Shown here: one piece after another, positions 26,710 to 35,837 of the stretch
Layout: each line of letters starts with the position of its first letter
How positions within the stretch are numbered: the first letter of the stretch is position 1
DNA from: Palsa-147 sp963771905
GTDB taxonomy: Bacteria; Acidobacteriota; Terriglobia; Acidiferrales; UBA7541
Reading direction: 5' to 3'
DNA length: 64,000 nt
NCBI GenBank assembly: GCA_963771905.1
Contig: CAVYVI010000009.1
Location: forward strand, 930,001 to 994,000
Notes under the pieces: model-generated
Told to the model about the DNA's origin: nothing
Databases searched by the model: none
What the model saw: only the letters and a program-made list of their open reading frames with translations
Position numbers and translations under genes: made by a program

Positions 26710-27894
26710 TTATTTTTCCTCCAGAGACGCCGTCACCAAGGGCGGCAGCGCATAAAACTCCCGCAGCCGCGGATTCACCACTTCTCCGCCCATGGTCAGC
26801 AAGGTATCGCGGATGATTTCATCGGCCGGATCGAGCCGCAGCTTTCCATCCTTGACGATATGAAGAATAAACGCGGAAACATTGCGCGCATACATCTGGC
26901 TTGCGTGGTAGGGAACTGTGCTGGCGAGGTTGTACCAGCCAATGATGGTGACGCCGTGCTCCACCACTTTTTCGCCCGGCCGCGTTAGCTCGCAATTTCC
27001 GCCGCGCTCCGACGCCAGATCCACGATCACCGAGCCGGGCGCCATGCTCTTGACCATGTCCGCCGTGACCAGCAGAGGTGACTGTTTTCCCGGAACCACA
27101 GCCGCGGTGATCACGACGTCGCTTTCCGCCACGACTTTTCCCAATAACCCGCGCTGGCGACGGTAGAATTCCTCATCTTGGGCACGCGCATAGCCGTGCG
27201 CGTCTTCGGCATCCTTGGCCTCAATCGGCAGTTCGACGAAGCGCCCGCCCAGGCTTTGGACCTGTTCCTTCGCTGCGGGACGCATGTCGTACGCCGAAGC
27301 CACGGCACCGAGCCGCCGCGCCGTCGCGACGGCCTGCAGTCCGGCCACGCCCGCACCGATCACGAAAATGCGGGCAGGGGTGATCGTTCCGGCCGCGGTC
27401 GTAAGCATGGGGAAGATTCTCGGGAGCGTGTCCGCCGCGATGACCAGCGCTTTGTATCCGCAGATCGTCGCCATCGAGGAGAGCACGTCCATGCTTTGCG
27501 CGCGCGTCGTTCGCGGCATCAGTTCGACGGAAAGCGAGGTCACTCCTCGCTCGGCGATCTGCTGAATTGTCGTTAGCCCGCCGAGCGGACGCAAAAATCC
27601 GACGAGCACTTGATCGCGGTGCAGCAACGGCAGGTCGGCGCCGCCGGTCTTGTCGTTTGAACCGTAACAAAGCACCTGCGCGACAATGTCGGCCGCACGA
27701 AACACCTCGGCGCGATCCGTCACGATCCGCGCTCCTTTTGCTGTGTAAGTTGCGTCGGGATAGCCGGCGTCGATCCCCGCGCCTGCCTCCACGATGACTT
27801 CGAGGCCCCCCTTCATCAACGTAGGTACCGTCGCGGGCACAATTGCGACGCGTCGCTCGCCCGGATAGCTCTCCCGCGGAACGCCGACGATCAT
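26710..27894 (-). CDS. pntA1: NAD(P) transhydrogenase subunit alpha, NAD-binding part
   Basis: A 394-aa soluble domain I. It begins MIVGVPRESYPGERRVAIVP and has the NAD Rossmann motif VIGAGVAGLQAVATARRLGA with acidic YDMRP after it, then VVITAAVVPGKQSPLLVTADMV. It binds NAD(H) and docks on PntB domain III. ATG 27894 has GGAGGAAG 4 nt upstream. It is the first gene of the pnt operon; the upstream region contains the long inverted repeat at 27972-28047. Confidence 0.96.
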   Translation of the reverse strand: MIVGVPRESYPGERRVAIVPATVPTLMKGGLEVIVEAGAGIDAGYPDATYTAKGARIVTDRAEVFRAADIVAQVLCYGSNDKTGGADLPLLHRDQVLVGFLRPLGGLTTIQQIAERGVTSLSVELMPRTTRAQSMDVLSSMATICGYKALVIAADTLPRIFPMLTTAAGTITPARIFVIGAGVAGLQAVATARRLGAVASAYDMRPAAKEQVQSLGGRFVELPIEAKDAEDAHGYARAQDEEFYRRQRGLLGKVVAESDVVITAAVVPGKQSPLLVTADMVKSMAPGSVIVDLASERGGNCELTRPGEKVVEHGVTIIGWYNLASTVPYHASQMYARNVSAFILHIVKDGKLRLDPADEIIRDTLLTMGGEVVNPRLREFYALPPLVTASLEEK

Positions 27895-27971
27895 GGGACT
27901 TCCTCCGATAATGAAAACTTGAGTTGCTGTCGCAGGAAAAATCCTACGGCATAGGGGTCAAATGATATCCC

Positions 27972-28047
27972 CGAAGCTGCACCCGCCGTGGCGCCAACCT
28001 GAAACCCCAAAGGATACACTGGCTGGGCGATTCTTGGTGCAGCTTCG
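27972..28047. repeat. 12-bp inverted repeat with 52-nt spacer upstream of pntA1
   Basis: CGAAGCTGCACC (27972-27983) and GGTGCAGCTTCG (28036-28047) are perfect complements. They lie between pntA1 (start 27894) and the IS3 remnant. They could form a large stem in a pnt leader RNA, be paired operator halves, or mark ends of a lost insertion. The remaining gap (28048-28349) shows nothing else that I can support. Confidence 0.6.
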
Positions 28048-28349
28048 TTGTTCGAACGCAGGACGCGCGCCCGCGAATCTGACAAGCGTCACCGCTGCTT
28101 CCGCCGTCAAAGCTGGTCGATTTTCGTGCCCGGCTTCGTGAATTGCGCTTACTGGTCCGCGAGCCCGGGTCGTTGCTCGAATCACCATACTCAGCAATCT
28201 CCGAAGTACTCCGGACCGTGGCAGGCCATCCCTGCCAGCGTCTGGCGTCGAGACTGAGCATTGTGAAGGCGAAGCGACCACGATTGGCGTGACTCGGTTG
28301 ATTTAGTCCAGGGGGAGTGAGAGAGAACCACTCGAAAGGAGAGCTGGAC

Positions 28350-28692
28350 ATGCCGATCAAGAAGCACAGGCTGGAGCAAATCGTTGCCCTGCTGCGGCAG
28401 TTGGAAGTGGAAATCGCGAACGGGAAGACCACGCCAAAAGCCTGCAAGGAAGCACAGATCGCGATTCATACATGCCACCGCTGGAGGAAGGAGTTCGGCG
28501 GCCTGAAGCTGGATCAAGCGAAACGGATGAAGGAGCTGGAGCGAGAGAACGCGAAGTTGGGCAACGGGACGATGTATATCGAGCCAGGGACTCCGTGGGA
28601 GAACGGGTATTGCGAGAGCTTCAGCGGAAAGCTGCGGGATTAGTGCTTGAACGGAGAAATTTTCTACTCGTTGAAGGAGGCACGTACATTCT
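28350..28692 (+). mobile_element. IS3-family transposase remnant (internal deletion, nonsense codon)
   Basis: The N-terminal 70 codons from ATG 28350 (MPIKKHRLEQIVALLRQLEV...KACKEAQIAIHTCHRWRKEF) match the HTH-bearing OrfA of an IS3 element. After ENAKL the frame jumps to MYIEPGTPWENGYCESF, which is the far C-terminal end of OrfB including its last catalytic Glu region. Around 200 or more codons of the integrase core are therefore missing. Then LRD is followed by TAG where the family usually has Glu, and the relict continues as LNGEIFYSLKEART to about 28692. The element cannot transpose on its own. Terminal repeats were not found. Confidence 0.85.
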
Positions 28693-28769
28693 GCCGCCAG
28701 CTACCACTTTCTTCGATCGATACTTGGAGTCTCGCCGAATCGCGTGTGAATTCTTGGCTAGCCTGGCTA

Positions 28770-29726
28770 TCACTCGGGAATACTACCGCCCTGCTTTGCG
28801 GAATTGCGGCGGCGTTTGCTGGACGGCGATTTGCGCGGGCTGCCCGGACCGGCGTCCAGAGCTTCCCGCAAGGCCACGCGAATCCTCGCATCCAGCTCCT
28901 CGGCATTTGCCTCGCTTATGACGCGCGCCTCAGCGACGATTGCAGCTGTGCGTTCCGTGGCGCGCTGCACGACGTCGATCAAGGCGTCCTCGGCAATGTG
29001 CTCGGCCACGGACTTGATCGTCTCCTGCAGCGATTCCTGAAAGTGAGATTCGAGGCGCTGGCGCAATGCCGCAATTTCCTGACTCATCGCCGCTTCCACG
29101 ACCGACTTCACCATTTGGCGCGCCGCTTCGAGCTCCGATTCGTGTTCCCGCGAAGAAGCAGGCATCACCAGAGTTCTGGAGCCGGTCGATAGTGCCGTTG
29201 CCTCCGCGGCCGCGTTCAATATCTCCGCGGGAGTCGCGGGAATGTGTGTGGCCGCTTCTGACTCCTGTGCCAGAAATTCGGACGCAAGAACGGTGAGAGG
29301 ATCCGGCTCAGCTATTCCAGGAGGCACGGGAATGATCAGTTCTTCGTCATCAGGATGGGGGAACCAGTCGTCTGGCGGGGCTGCGACGTCCCAAACATTT
29401 CCCGGGATTTCGAACGCCAACGCAACGTGGAAGATTTCGCGAAAAGTGCGCGGGCGCTGGACCCAGACAACGTGCGCGGGTACGACCCTGGACGGTAACC
29501 CCCGTTCGCGACGGCTAATCTCGATAGTGATCTGCGAACCTTTTGGGACGTAGTGCTTCGACCGATACTTGCAACCGTTGCAGTTCACCATCACCGTGGA
29601 CGTGGTTTCCTCGAACGGCTGACCGAGCGCGTCCGCCCCCCGGACCGTTATTACCACGGCTTGCATGACGCGCGTAGTGCGGCGCTTGTCTGCACCGAGA
29701 TCGTTTGACGGTAAAGGCGCGGACAC
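28770..29726 (-). CDS. PilZ-like protein with long helical C-terminus
   Basis: A 318-aa protein. Residues about 13-110 form a PilZ-like domain (DKRRTTRVMQAVVITVRG...GLPSRVVPAHVVWVQRP) that contains VMVNCNGCKYRSKHYVPKGS, with a CNGC pair where PilZ normally shows (D/N)xSxxG. The cyclic di-GMP signature is therefore incomplete. Residues about 205-290 are helical and charged, likely coiled coil, and the tail is basic (RKSPSSKRRRNSAKQ). GTG 29726 has GGGAGG 5 nt upstream. It stands alone, with its 3' end beside the IS remnant. It could be a surface-response or RNA/DNA-contacting regulator; this is inference. Confidence 0.7.
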   Translation of the reverse strand: MSAPLPSNDLGADKRRTTRVMQAVVITVRGADALGQPFEETTSTVMVNCNGCKYRSKHYVPKGSQITIEISRRERGLPSRVVPAHVVWVQRPRTFREIFHVALAFEIPGNVWDVAAPPDDWFPHPDDEELIIPVPPGIAEPDPLTVLASEFLAQESEAATHIPATPAEILNAAAEATALSTGSRTLVMPASSREHESELEAARQMVKSVVEAAMSQEIAALRQRLESHFQESLQETIKSVAEHIAEDALIDVVQRATERTAAIVAEARVISEANAEELDARIRVALREALDAGPGSPRKSPSSKRRRNSAKQGGSIPE

Positions 29727-29908
29727 CCTGGCCTCCCAAGCGAGGGTTTAAGGTTAGCACTCTGCTTCGGCTGGTGGCCGATGCGACGTTTGCGCGTGTG
29801 CGAAAGGGTAATGAACGGTTGGCCGACACTGGCGCATACGAAAGAATTCATCTTTTCTCGGACAAAAAATTCACTTCTTGGTGGATCTTTGGATACACTC
29901 GCAAGCCG

Positions 29909-30622
29909 ATGGGGGAAGTCAACGCCGGCACGTCGGGATGGGCTTACGCGAGCTGGAAGCCACGCTTCTATCCGGCGACGCTCGGCTCTTCCCAATTTCT
30001 GAACTACTATGCGACCCGCCTAAACTCCGTTGAAGTGAACTACACATTTCGGAGCATCCCGACCGAGGAACAATTGAGGAGCTGGATCGCCGCAACACCG
30101 CCGCATTTCCGATTTGCGGTCAAGGCGCATCAGGAGATTACGCATTTCAAGAGGTTGCGCGGCGCGGCCCGCACGACGTCGGAGTTTTTCTCCTCGCTTC
30201 GGCCGTTCCAGCGCGCGCGGCGATTGGGGCCTGTTCTGTTTCAATTACCGCCGAATTTCAAATGCAACGCAGCCCTGCTCAAGGACTTCCTCGTGGAATT
30301 GCCGAAAGACCAGCGAATCGCTTTCGAGTTCAGGCATCCGTCCTGGTTCTGCGACGAGGTGTACGCGTCGCTCCAAAATTCGAACGTGGCTCTGTGCCAC
30401 GCAGAAAGCGAAATGCTCGAGACGCCTCAGATTCAAACCGCTGGCTTTTTCTACTTGCGCTTGCGGAAAGACCATTATTCGAAGAAGTCTCGCCAGTTGC
30501 TGGCGAAGACGATCATAGGACACGCGCGAAAGGGAGATGTCTTTGTGTACTTCAAGCACGAAGACACTCCCAAAGGCGCGCTGTATGCCGACGAATTGCT
30601 CGCCGCGACCCACGCCATCTGA
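29909..30622 (+). CDS. DUF72 family protein (YecE-like)
   Basis: A 237-aa TIM-barrel protein of the DUF72 family. It has VNAGTSGWAYASWKPRFYP at the start, then LNSVEVNYTFRSIPTEEQLRSW, FAVKAHQEITHFKRL, GPVLFQLPPNFK, IAFEFRHPSWF and GDVFVYFKHEDTPKGALYADEL. The biochemical role of this family is unsettled. ATG 29909 gives the family's usual length; a longer in-frame start at 29705 would overlap the divergent PilZ gene and adds no domain. The ribosome site is weak. Confidence 0.88.
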   Translation: MGEVNAGTSGWAYASWKPRFYPATLGSSQFLNYYATRLNSVEVNYTFRSIPTEEQLRSWIAATPPHFRFAVKAHQEITHFKRLRGAARTTSEFFSSLRPFQRARRLGPVLFQLPPNFKCNAALLKDFLVELPKDQRIAFEFRHPSWFCDEVYASLQNSNVALCHAESEMLETPQIQTAGFFYLRLRKDHYSKKSRQLLAKTIIGHARKGDVFVYFKHEDTPKGALYADELLAATHAI

Positions 30623-30684
30623 GTTCCGAGTGGTGCAGACTGTTGTCCGCGTCGCGCTACCCTTCCGCGTCTCGGGCGGATTTC

Positions 30685-31581
30685 CTATTTTGTGGCCGGA
30701 CCGAGGCCGAAGGCGCGCGATTGAAATTCGAGCGAAGCAGGCAAGTGCTCGGCGAAATAACGCCAGTCGTGCCCGCCGCCGTAGAGATGAAACTCGTGCG
30801 ATATGCCGCGTGACGTGAGTTCTTTGTCGAGCACGGCTGCGCCGGCGTAAAAGCCGTAATCGTCTTCCGTTCCGCAATCGAAATAAATCTTCAGGCCCGC
30901 CAGAGGGGCGGTCTTCGCCAGCATGAGCGGATTATTTCGATCCCAGAAGGCGCGATCCGGGGGCGAGCCGAATACGCGGCCGAGAATACGCAGGCTTGGC
31001 ACCTGCTCCGCCGCCGCGGCCGGGACCTCCGGCAATTTCTCCATCAGTGCCGCACTGTGGACGCTGACGGCTTCGAACAATTGCGGATGCAGGAAAGCCA
31101 GCCGCAGCGCGCCATAGCCTCCCATTGAGATTCCTGCGATCCCGCGATCCGCGCGTCCGCTTCGGATTCGATACTTGCCTTCGATGAAAGGCAGAAACTC
31201 TTTCAGAAGGAAATCCTCGTAGCGCACGCGGCCATCGTGGGAATTGATGTAAAAGCTCGAATCGCCGGCGGGCGTCGCAATCAAAAATTCGCCGAGCCTG
31301 TCCTGCTCCCAGAGGTCTTCGGTCAGATTCCACCCGCCCGAACGAATGAACATCTGCTCTGTGTCGCCAAGCCCGTGGAGGTAGTAGACGACCGGGTAGC
31401 GCCTCGTTTTTTCGGTATCGTAAGTCGGCGGCAGCAGGATGCAGTAAGCGACCGGGTGGCCGAGGACTCGGCTCGAAAGCGAATTGCATTCGGCGCGGCC
31501 CGTCGCAGCCCGCGCCGGTGTTGCAAGGCCGCAGAGCAGAAGAAGAAAACCCGCCGGCAAAACGCGGCCGAAATTATTCAT
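30685..31581 (-). CDS. Exported esterase, esterase D / antigen 85-like
   Basis: A 298-aa alpha/beta hydrolase with a signal peptide (VLPAGFLLLLCGLATPARA). YPVVYYLHGLGD is the oxyanion region. The catalytic Ser is in GISMGGYGALRL, Asp lies in the DCGTEDDYGFY segment and His in GGGHDWRYF. It is probably a carboxylesterase acting outside the inner membrane; the substrate is unknown. ATG 31581 overlaps the permease stop by 8 nt, which supports this start over TTG 31596 and indicates co-expression with the ABC exporter. Confidence 0.88.
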   Translation of the reverse strand: MNNFGRVLPAGFLLLLCGLATPARAATGRAECNSLSSRVLGHPVAYCILLPPTYDTEKTRRYPVVYYLHGLGDTEQMFIRSGGWNLTEDLWEQDRLGEFLIATPAGDSSFYINSHDGRVRYEDFLLKEFLPFIEGKYRIRSGRADRGIAGISMGGYGALRLAFLHPQLFEAVSVHSAALMEKLPEVPAAAAEQVPSLRILGRVFGSPPDRAFWDRNNPLMLAKTAPLAGLKIYFDCGTEDDYGFYAGAAVLDKELTSRGISHEFHLYGGGHDWRYFAEHLPASLEFQSRAFGLGPATK

Positions 31582-32941
31582 ACCGCAGAGCCTCAACGGG
31601 GTTGAGCCTCGCCGCGCGCGTAGCGGGATAAAGTCCCGCGATCAAACTCACCACCACGGCGAATGCGATCGCGCCGAGGACAAGCCACCAGGGAACCGAG
31701 AAGACGTTGGCCGGCGGCAGATTCTGGCGTTGAAGATAGATGTTGGTTCCAAAAGTGACGGCGCGGCCGATCAGCCAGCCCAGAGCCACGCCAAAGAGGC
31801 CCCCGAGTAAGCCCATCACGCCGGCTTCGAAAAAGAATAGCTGCTTGACGTCGCGATCGGCGGCGCCCAGTGCTTTCAGGACTCCGATTTCGCGCCGGCG
31901 CTCAAGAATAGCCATGACCAGCGTGTTGATGATGCCGAGCGTCGCCACGGCCAGCGCCAGGCTGCCGAAAATTCCGAGCAGCAAATCGAAAACGGCGAAG
32001 AACAACGAAAGGTTCTTCGTCGCGTCGAGGAGCGAGAACGTAGCGAACCCCATAGTCTTGATCGCGGATTCGATGGCCGCGACCTGCGATGGGCTTTTCG
32101 CCCGCACCGTCAAGCTCGCGTATGTGGGCCTTGGATTTGTTCCGCGCACGATATCGCGCAGATCGTTGGCCTGCGCAGCGCGGAGTGTCTCCGCCACTTC
32201 AAGCGGGATCAAGACGCGGCCGTTACCGAAGCCGCCGAATCCAGCCGCGGGCTCCGTCTCGACGATGCCAACGATTTTCAATTGTTTTTCGCGCGGGACG
32301 ATCGAGAATCCAGCGCTCGCGGGGTTCGCGTCGTCATGTCCCGATTTCGCGTCCGCGCTCCCGGTCGCGCCTCCCAGCGCCTGCCGCTCCGCGTAGCGAA
32401 TTACGATTTCTTTTCCGAGAAGATTCGGCGTCTTTTCGGACAATTCCTTCGCAAATTCGATCTGCAAAATGGCTTCGTCTGCGTTCGGGCTCGAAAAGAA
32501 GCCGCCGTGAATGTCATCGAACGCGCCGTTCTCCCGCGCGGAATCCGGAATGCCCGCGACCATCGTTGTGTATGGACTCTCGTTGTAACGCACTTCGGTC
32601 ATGAAGCGAATCTGCGGATAGACTTCCAGAACATTTGGCACACGCGCCAATTCCTGCCGGGCCGCGTCATCGAGGGGCCGTGTTTCCCGCGCGAGCGATG
32701 CGTCGGGTGGAGCGGGACGCCCGACGCCGCGCAAATTCGTCCGCGGCATCACCACCACCGTATCGAAAAGGCCCGAGTGCGAAAGCCGGCGCGTTGCGAG
32801 TTGTTGCAATCCGACGCCGAGGGACAGCATGGCCACCAGCGACGCGACGCCCACTGCCACGCCGAGCGTCGTCAGCGAATTCCGCAACAGCGCTTCGCGA
32901 AGGTTGCGTAGGCCGAGTTCAGCCAGGTCGCCTGCCTTCAT
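31574..32941 (-). CDS. ABC transporter permease, MacB/FtsX type
   Basis: A 455-aa protein. One N-terminal membrane helix (LTTLGVAVGVASLVAMLSLGVGL) is followed by a large periplasmic domain (about 50-300) and three C-terminal helices from about residue 315. The FtsX-domain signature is TLGIINTLVMAILERRREIGVLKALGA and the end is LYPATRAARLNPVEALRYE. Family members extract lipoproteins, peptides or drugs by mechanotransmission rather than import. It is coupled to its ATPase by a 4-nt overlap. Confidence 0.93.
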   Translation of the reverse strand: MKAGDLAELGLRNLREALLRNSLTTLGVAVGVASLVAMLSLGVGLQQLATRRLSHSGLFDTVVVMPRTNLRGVGRPAPPDASLARETRPLDDAARQELARVPNVLEVYPQIRFMTEVRYNESPYTTMVAGIPDSARENGAFDDIHGGFFSSPNADEAILQIEFAKELSEKTPNLLGKEIVIRYAERQALGGATGSADAKSGHDDANPASAGFSIVPREKQLKIVGIVETEPAAGFGGFGNGRVLIPLEVAETLRAAQANDLRDIVRGTNPRPTYASLTVRAKSPSQVAAIESAIKTMGFATFSLLDATKNLSLFFAVFDLLLGIFGSLALAVATLGIINTLVMAILERRREIGVLKALGAADRDVKQLFFFEAGVMGLLGGLFGVALGWLIGRAVTFGTNIYLQRQNLPPANVFSVPWWLVLGAIAFAVVVSLIAGLYPATRAARLNPVEALRYE

Positions 32942-33642
32942 GATTTCACCCCATCGCTGATCAGCTTGCCGTCGGCGACAGCGGCAATTCGATGGGCGAA
33001 ACGCTCGGCGAGCGGTCGTTCATGCGTCACCATCACGATCGTCATTCCCAGCGAACCTTGAATCTCGCTCAGCAGCTTCATGATTTCCTCACCCGTGGCG
33101 CTGTCAAGATTTCCGGTCGGCTCATCCGCAAAAAGAATTTTCGGGCGGTTCACCAAAGCGCGCGCCAGCGCCGCACGCTGCTGTTCGCCGCCGGAGAGTT
33201 GCGATGGTCGATGTCCCATCCTATTTTCGAGGTGCACGCGCTCGAGAGCTTCGCGCACCCGGGCGGCGCGATCGACGCGATCGACTTCGGCGAGGCGCAA
33301 GGGTAACTCGACATTTTCCTCGAGCGTCATGCGCGGTAGGAGATTGAAGGATTGAAAAACCATTCCCACGGTTTTCCCTCGATAGCGCGCCAGCTCGAGT
33401 GGGCTCATCTCGGCAAGATTTTCGTCGTGCGCAAAGAGCGCACCGGACGTCGGCCGGTCGAGACCCGCCATCAGATTGAGAAGCGTGGATTTTCCCGAGC
33501 CCGAACTGCCCAGAAGCGCGAGGAATTCGCCCGTGTGGATGCCCAGAGTGACGTCATCCACCGCGCGAATGAGCGCCGAGCCCATTTCGTAGTGCCGCGA
33601 TACGCGTTCAGCGCGTATCGCAAAGTCATGATTGGAGGCCAT
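32938..33642 (-). CDS. ABC transporter ATP-binding protein, LolD/MacB type
   Basis: A 234-aa ATPase. Walker A is GSSGSGKST, the Q-loop is MVFQSFNLLPRMTLEENVELPL, the signature is LSGGEQQRAALARAL, Walker B is ILFADEPTGNLD and the switch His is in VTHERPLAERF. It forms the exporter with the overlapping permease. ATG 33642 follows the divergent 195-nt gap, in which I see no other feature. Confidence 0.95.
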   Translation of the reverse strand: MASNHDFAIRAERVSRHYEMGSALIRAVDDVTLGIHTGEFLALLGSSGSGKSTLLNLMAGLDRPTSGALFAHDENLAEMSPLELARYRGKTVGMVFQSFNLLPRMTLEENVELPLRLAEVDRVDRAARVREALERVHLENRMGHRPSQLSGGEQQRAALARALVNRPKILFADEPTGNLDSATGEEIMKLLSEIQGSLGMTIVMVTHERPLAERFAHRIAAVADGKLISDGVKS

Positions 33643-33837
33643 TGTCAGCCCTCAATGTTACTACGCACGCGACCCCCGCCGGGTTGCAATGCGATGGCGA
33701 TGCGGTATGGCCGGCGGCCAAACCGCTCGAAGGTGAGGCAGAGTTTGCGCCCTGAAATCGCTGTCCGATCGGACATTCGGATGCCGGACGGCCCGTGTCC
33801 ACGGTACCCTATGTTGACTGCGGGCTAGGGGGAGCCG

Positions 33838-34875
33838 ATGTTGCGAGTCGGGCTGATCGGATTTGGTTTCACGGCGCAGACGTTTCATGCGCCGGTAATT
33901 CGAGCTGTGGAGGGGATGAAACTATGCCTTATCCTTGAACGCAGCGGAGCGCTGGCTGCGCAGAGATATCCCGAAGTCCGCATCGCGCGAACGCTCGATG
34001 AATTTCTCGCGGTGGATGAAATCGAACTCTGCGTGATCGCGACGCCGAATGCCTCCCATTTCGATCTGGCGCGGCAATGTCTTCTCGCTGGCCGGCACGT
34101 CGTTGTCGATAAACCGTTCACGATCACATCGCTCGAAGCCGAGGAATTGATGCGCGTGGCGCACGAAACGAAGCGCGTTTTGAGCGTGTATCACAATCGC
34201 CGTTGGGATGGAGATTTTCAGACGGTCGGGAAATTGCTGAAATCAGGCGACCTCGGACGCGTCGTCGCGTACGAATCGCAGTACGACCGCTTCCGGCCGC
34301 AGCCGAAGCCGAACGCTTGGCGCGAGAAGAATGAGCCGGGCAGCGGAATCCTCTACGATCTCGGGCCTCACTTGATTGACCAGGCCTTTGCGCTCTTCGG
34401 CCCACCCGAAGCCATCATGGCGGACGTTCGGATCGAACGAGACACCGCGCAAGTGGATGATGCTTTCGACATTGCCATGCATTATCCGCGGCTCCGCGTC
34501 ACGCTGAGCTCGACCATGCTGGCGTGCTCCCCGCGGCCACGATTCCGGATTTTCGGCACGCGCGGTTCCATTGTGAAGGAGAGCTTCGATCCGCAGGAAG
34601 ACATGCTGCGCCGCGGCGAGACGCCCGGGCGAGTGGGTTGGTGCGTTGATCTGGAAGAGCGGTGGGGGACGATGCATTTCTTGGACGGCGTAGAGTCGAC
34701 TACGAAAAAGGTGAAAACAGAGGCTGGCGATTATTGCGGCTTCTACGCCAACGTTCGCGATGCGATCGTAAAGGGAGACCGGCTTACCGTGACAGCGCGC
34801 GATGGTTGGAATGTGATTCGCGCAATCGAGCTCGCCCGCGAGTGCACCCGGGGCCGGCGCGCGATTGCGTGGTGA
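33838..34875 (+). CDS. Gfo/Idh/MocA-family oxidoreductase
   Basis: A 345-aa protein. The Rossmann start is LRVGLIGFGFTAQTFHAPVI, the catalytic Lys is retained in VVVDKPFTI, and the C-terminal domain has GSGILYDLGPHLIDQAFALFG. It resembles the YdgJ/scyllo-inositol dehydrogenase-like branch. It would oxidise a sugar or inositol hydroxyl with NAD(P). GGGGGAG lies 4 nt before ATG 33838. It ends 79 nt before the ABC ATPase and its link to that gene is unclear. Confidence 0.9.
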   Translation: MLRVGLIGFGFTAQTFHAPVIRAVEGMKLCLILERSGALAAQRYPEVRIARTLDEFLAVDEIELCVIATPNASHFDLARQCLLAGRHVVVDKPFTITSLEAEELMRVAHETKRVLSVYHNRRWDGDFQTVGKLLKSGDLGRVVAYESQYDRFRPQPKPNAWREKNEPGSGILYDLGPHLIDQAFALFGPPEAIMADVRIERDTAQVDDAFDIAMHYPRLRVTLSSTMLACSPRPRFRIFGTRGSIVKESFDPQEDMLRRGETPGRVGWCVDLEERWGTMHFLDGVESTTKKVKTEAGDYCGFYANVRDAIVKGDRLTVTARDGWNVIRAIELARECTRGRRAIAW

Positions 34876-34954
34876 AAATGAAACCATCGGCGGCCAACTT
34901 ACGTATAGTATGACGCGTTCGAAAATACGAGCACGGAGCGGAGATCCCACCCTC

Positions 34955-35827
34955 ATGGAACTTCGAATCGAAGGCCTCTCGAAGGTGTACCCGAACGGCG
35001 TAAAAGCCCTGGACAACGTCAGCTTGAGCATCCCGCGCGGCATGTATGGGCTGCTCGGCCCAAACGGTGCGGGGAAATCCACGCTCATGCGTACGATTGC
35101 CACGCTGCAGGACCCCGACGCCGGCACGATCCGCCTCGGCGATATCGACGTCCTTCGCCAAAAAGAAGAAGTGCGCAAGCTCCTCGGCTATCTTCCCCAG
35201 GAGTTCGGCGTTTACCCGCGAATCACCGCCCAGGAGATGCTGGACCATCTTGCCCTGCTGAAGGGCTTCGTGCATCGCAACGAGCGCAAGGAGCTGGTCG
35301 AATCACTTCTGCATCGCATCAATCTTTACGACCATCGCAAGAAAGCGCTGGCGAGTTTTTCCGGCGGCATGAGGCAGCGCTTCGGCATCGGCCAGGCACT
35401 GATCGGAAATCCGCAGTTGCTGATCGTCGATGAGCCCACTGCAGGCCTCGATCCGGGCGAGCGGAATCGCTTTTACAATCTACTCTCCGAGATCGGCGAA
35501 AACGTCATCGTCATCCTTTCGACCCACATCGTCCAGGACGTCATGGAGCTTTGCACGAACATGGCCATCATCCATCAGGGCAAAGTTCTTTTCAGCGGCG
35601 TGCCCGATCAAGCGGTCAACAGTCTCTCCGGCCGCATCTGGCAAAAAAATATCGCCAAGCCCGAGATGAAAGAGTACGAGCAGCGCTACCGCGTGATCTC
35701 GAATAAATTGATCGCCGGCCGGCCGCTGATTCACATTTATTCGGATCGCGATCCGAGCGAAGGCTTCACGCCGGTTTCCGCCGATCTCGAAGACGTCTTT
35801 TTCACGCACATTTCCGGGCTGCAATAA
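34955..35827 (+). CDS. ABC transporter ATP-binding protein (ABC-2 type)
   Basis: A 290-aa ATPase. Walker A is GPNGAGKST, the Q-loop region is LGYLPQEFGVYPRITAQEMLDHLALLKG, the signature is FSGGMRQRFGIG, Walker B is LLIVDEPTAGLD and the switch is STHIVQDVMELC. The C-terminal extension (about 225-290) ends DLEDVFFTHISG, usual for ABC-2 exporters. It lies 10 nt before the fused permease-peptidase and is surely its motor. The start is ATG 34955, where homology begins. Confidence 0.94.
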   Translation: MELRIEGLSKVYPNGVKALDNVSLSIPRGMYGLLGPNGAGKSTLMRTIATLQDPDAGTIRLGDIDVLRQKEEVRKLLGYLPQEFGVYPRITAQEMLDHLALLKGFVHRNERKELVESLLHRINLYDHRKKALASFSGGMRQRFGIGQALIGNPQLLIVDEPTAGLDPGERNRFYNLLSEIGENVIVILSTHIVQDVMELCTNMAIIHQGKVLFSGVPDQAVNSLSGRIWQKNIAKPEMKEYEQRYRVISNKLIAGRPLIHIYSDRDPSEGFTPVSADLEDVFFTHISGLQ

Positions 35828-35837
35828 CGGAGCGTCC

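Noticed and set aside
28647..29192. 181-aa plus-strand frame starting in the IS3 relic
   Set aside because: Only its first 20 or so codons are transposase-like; the rest is antisense to the PilZ gene.
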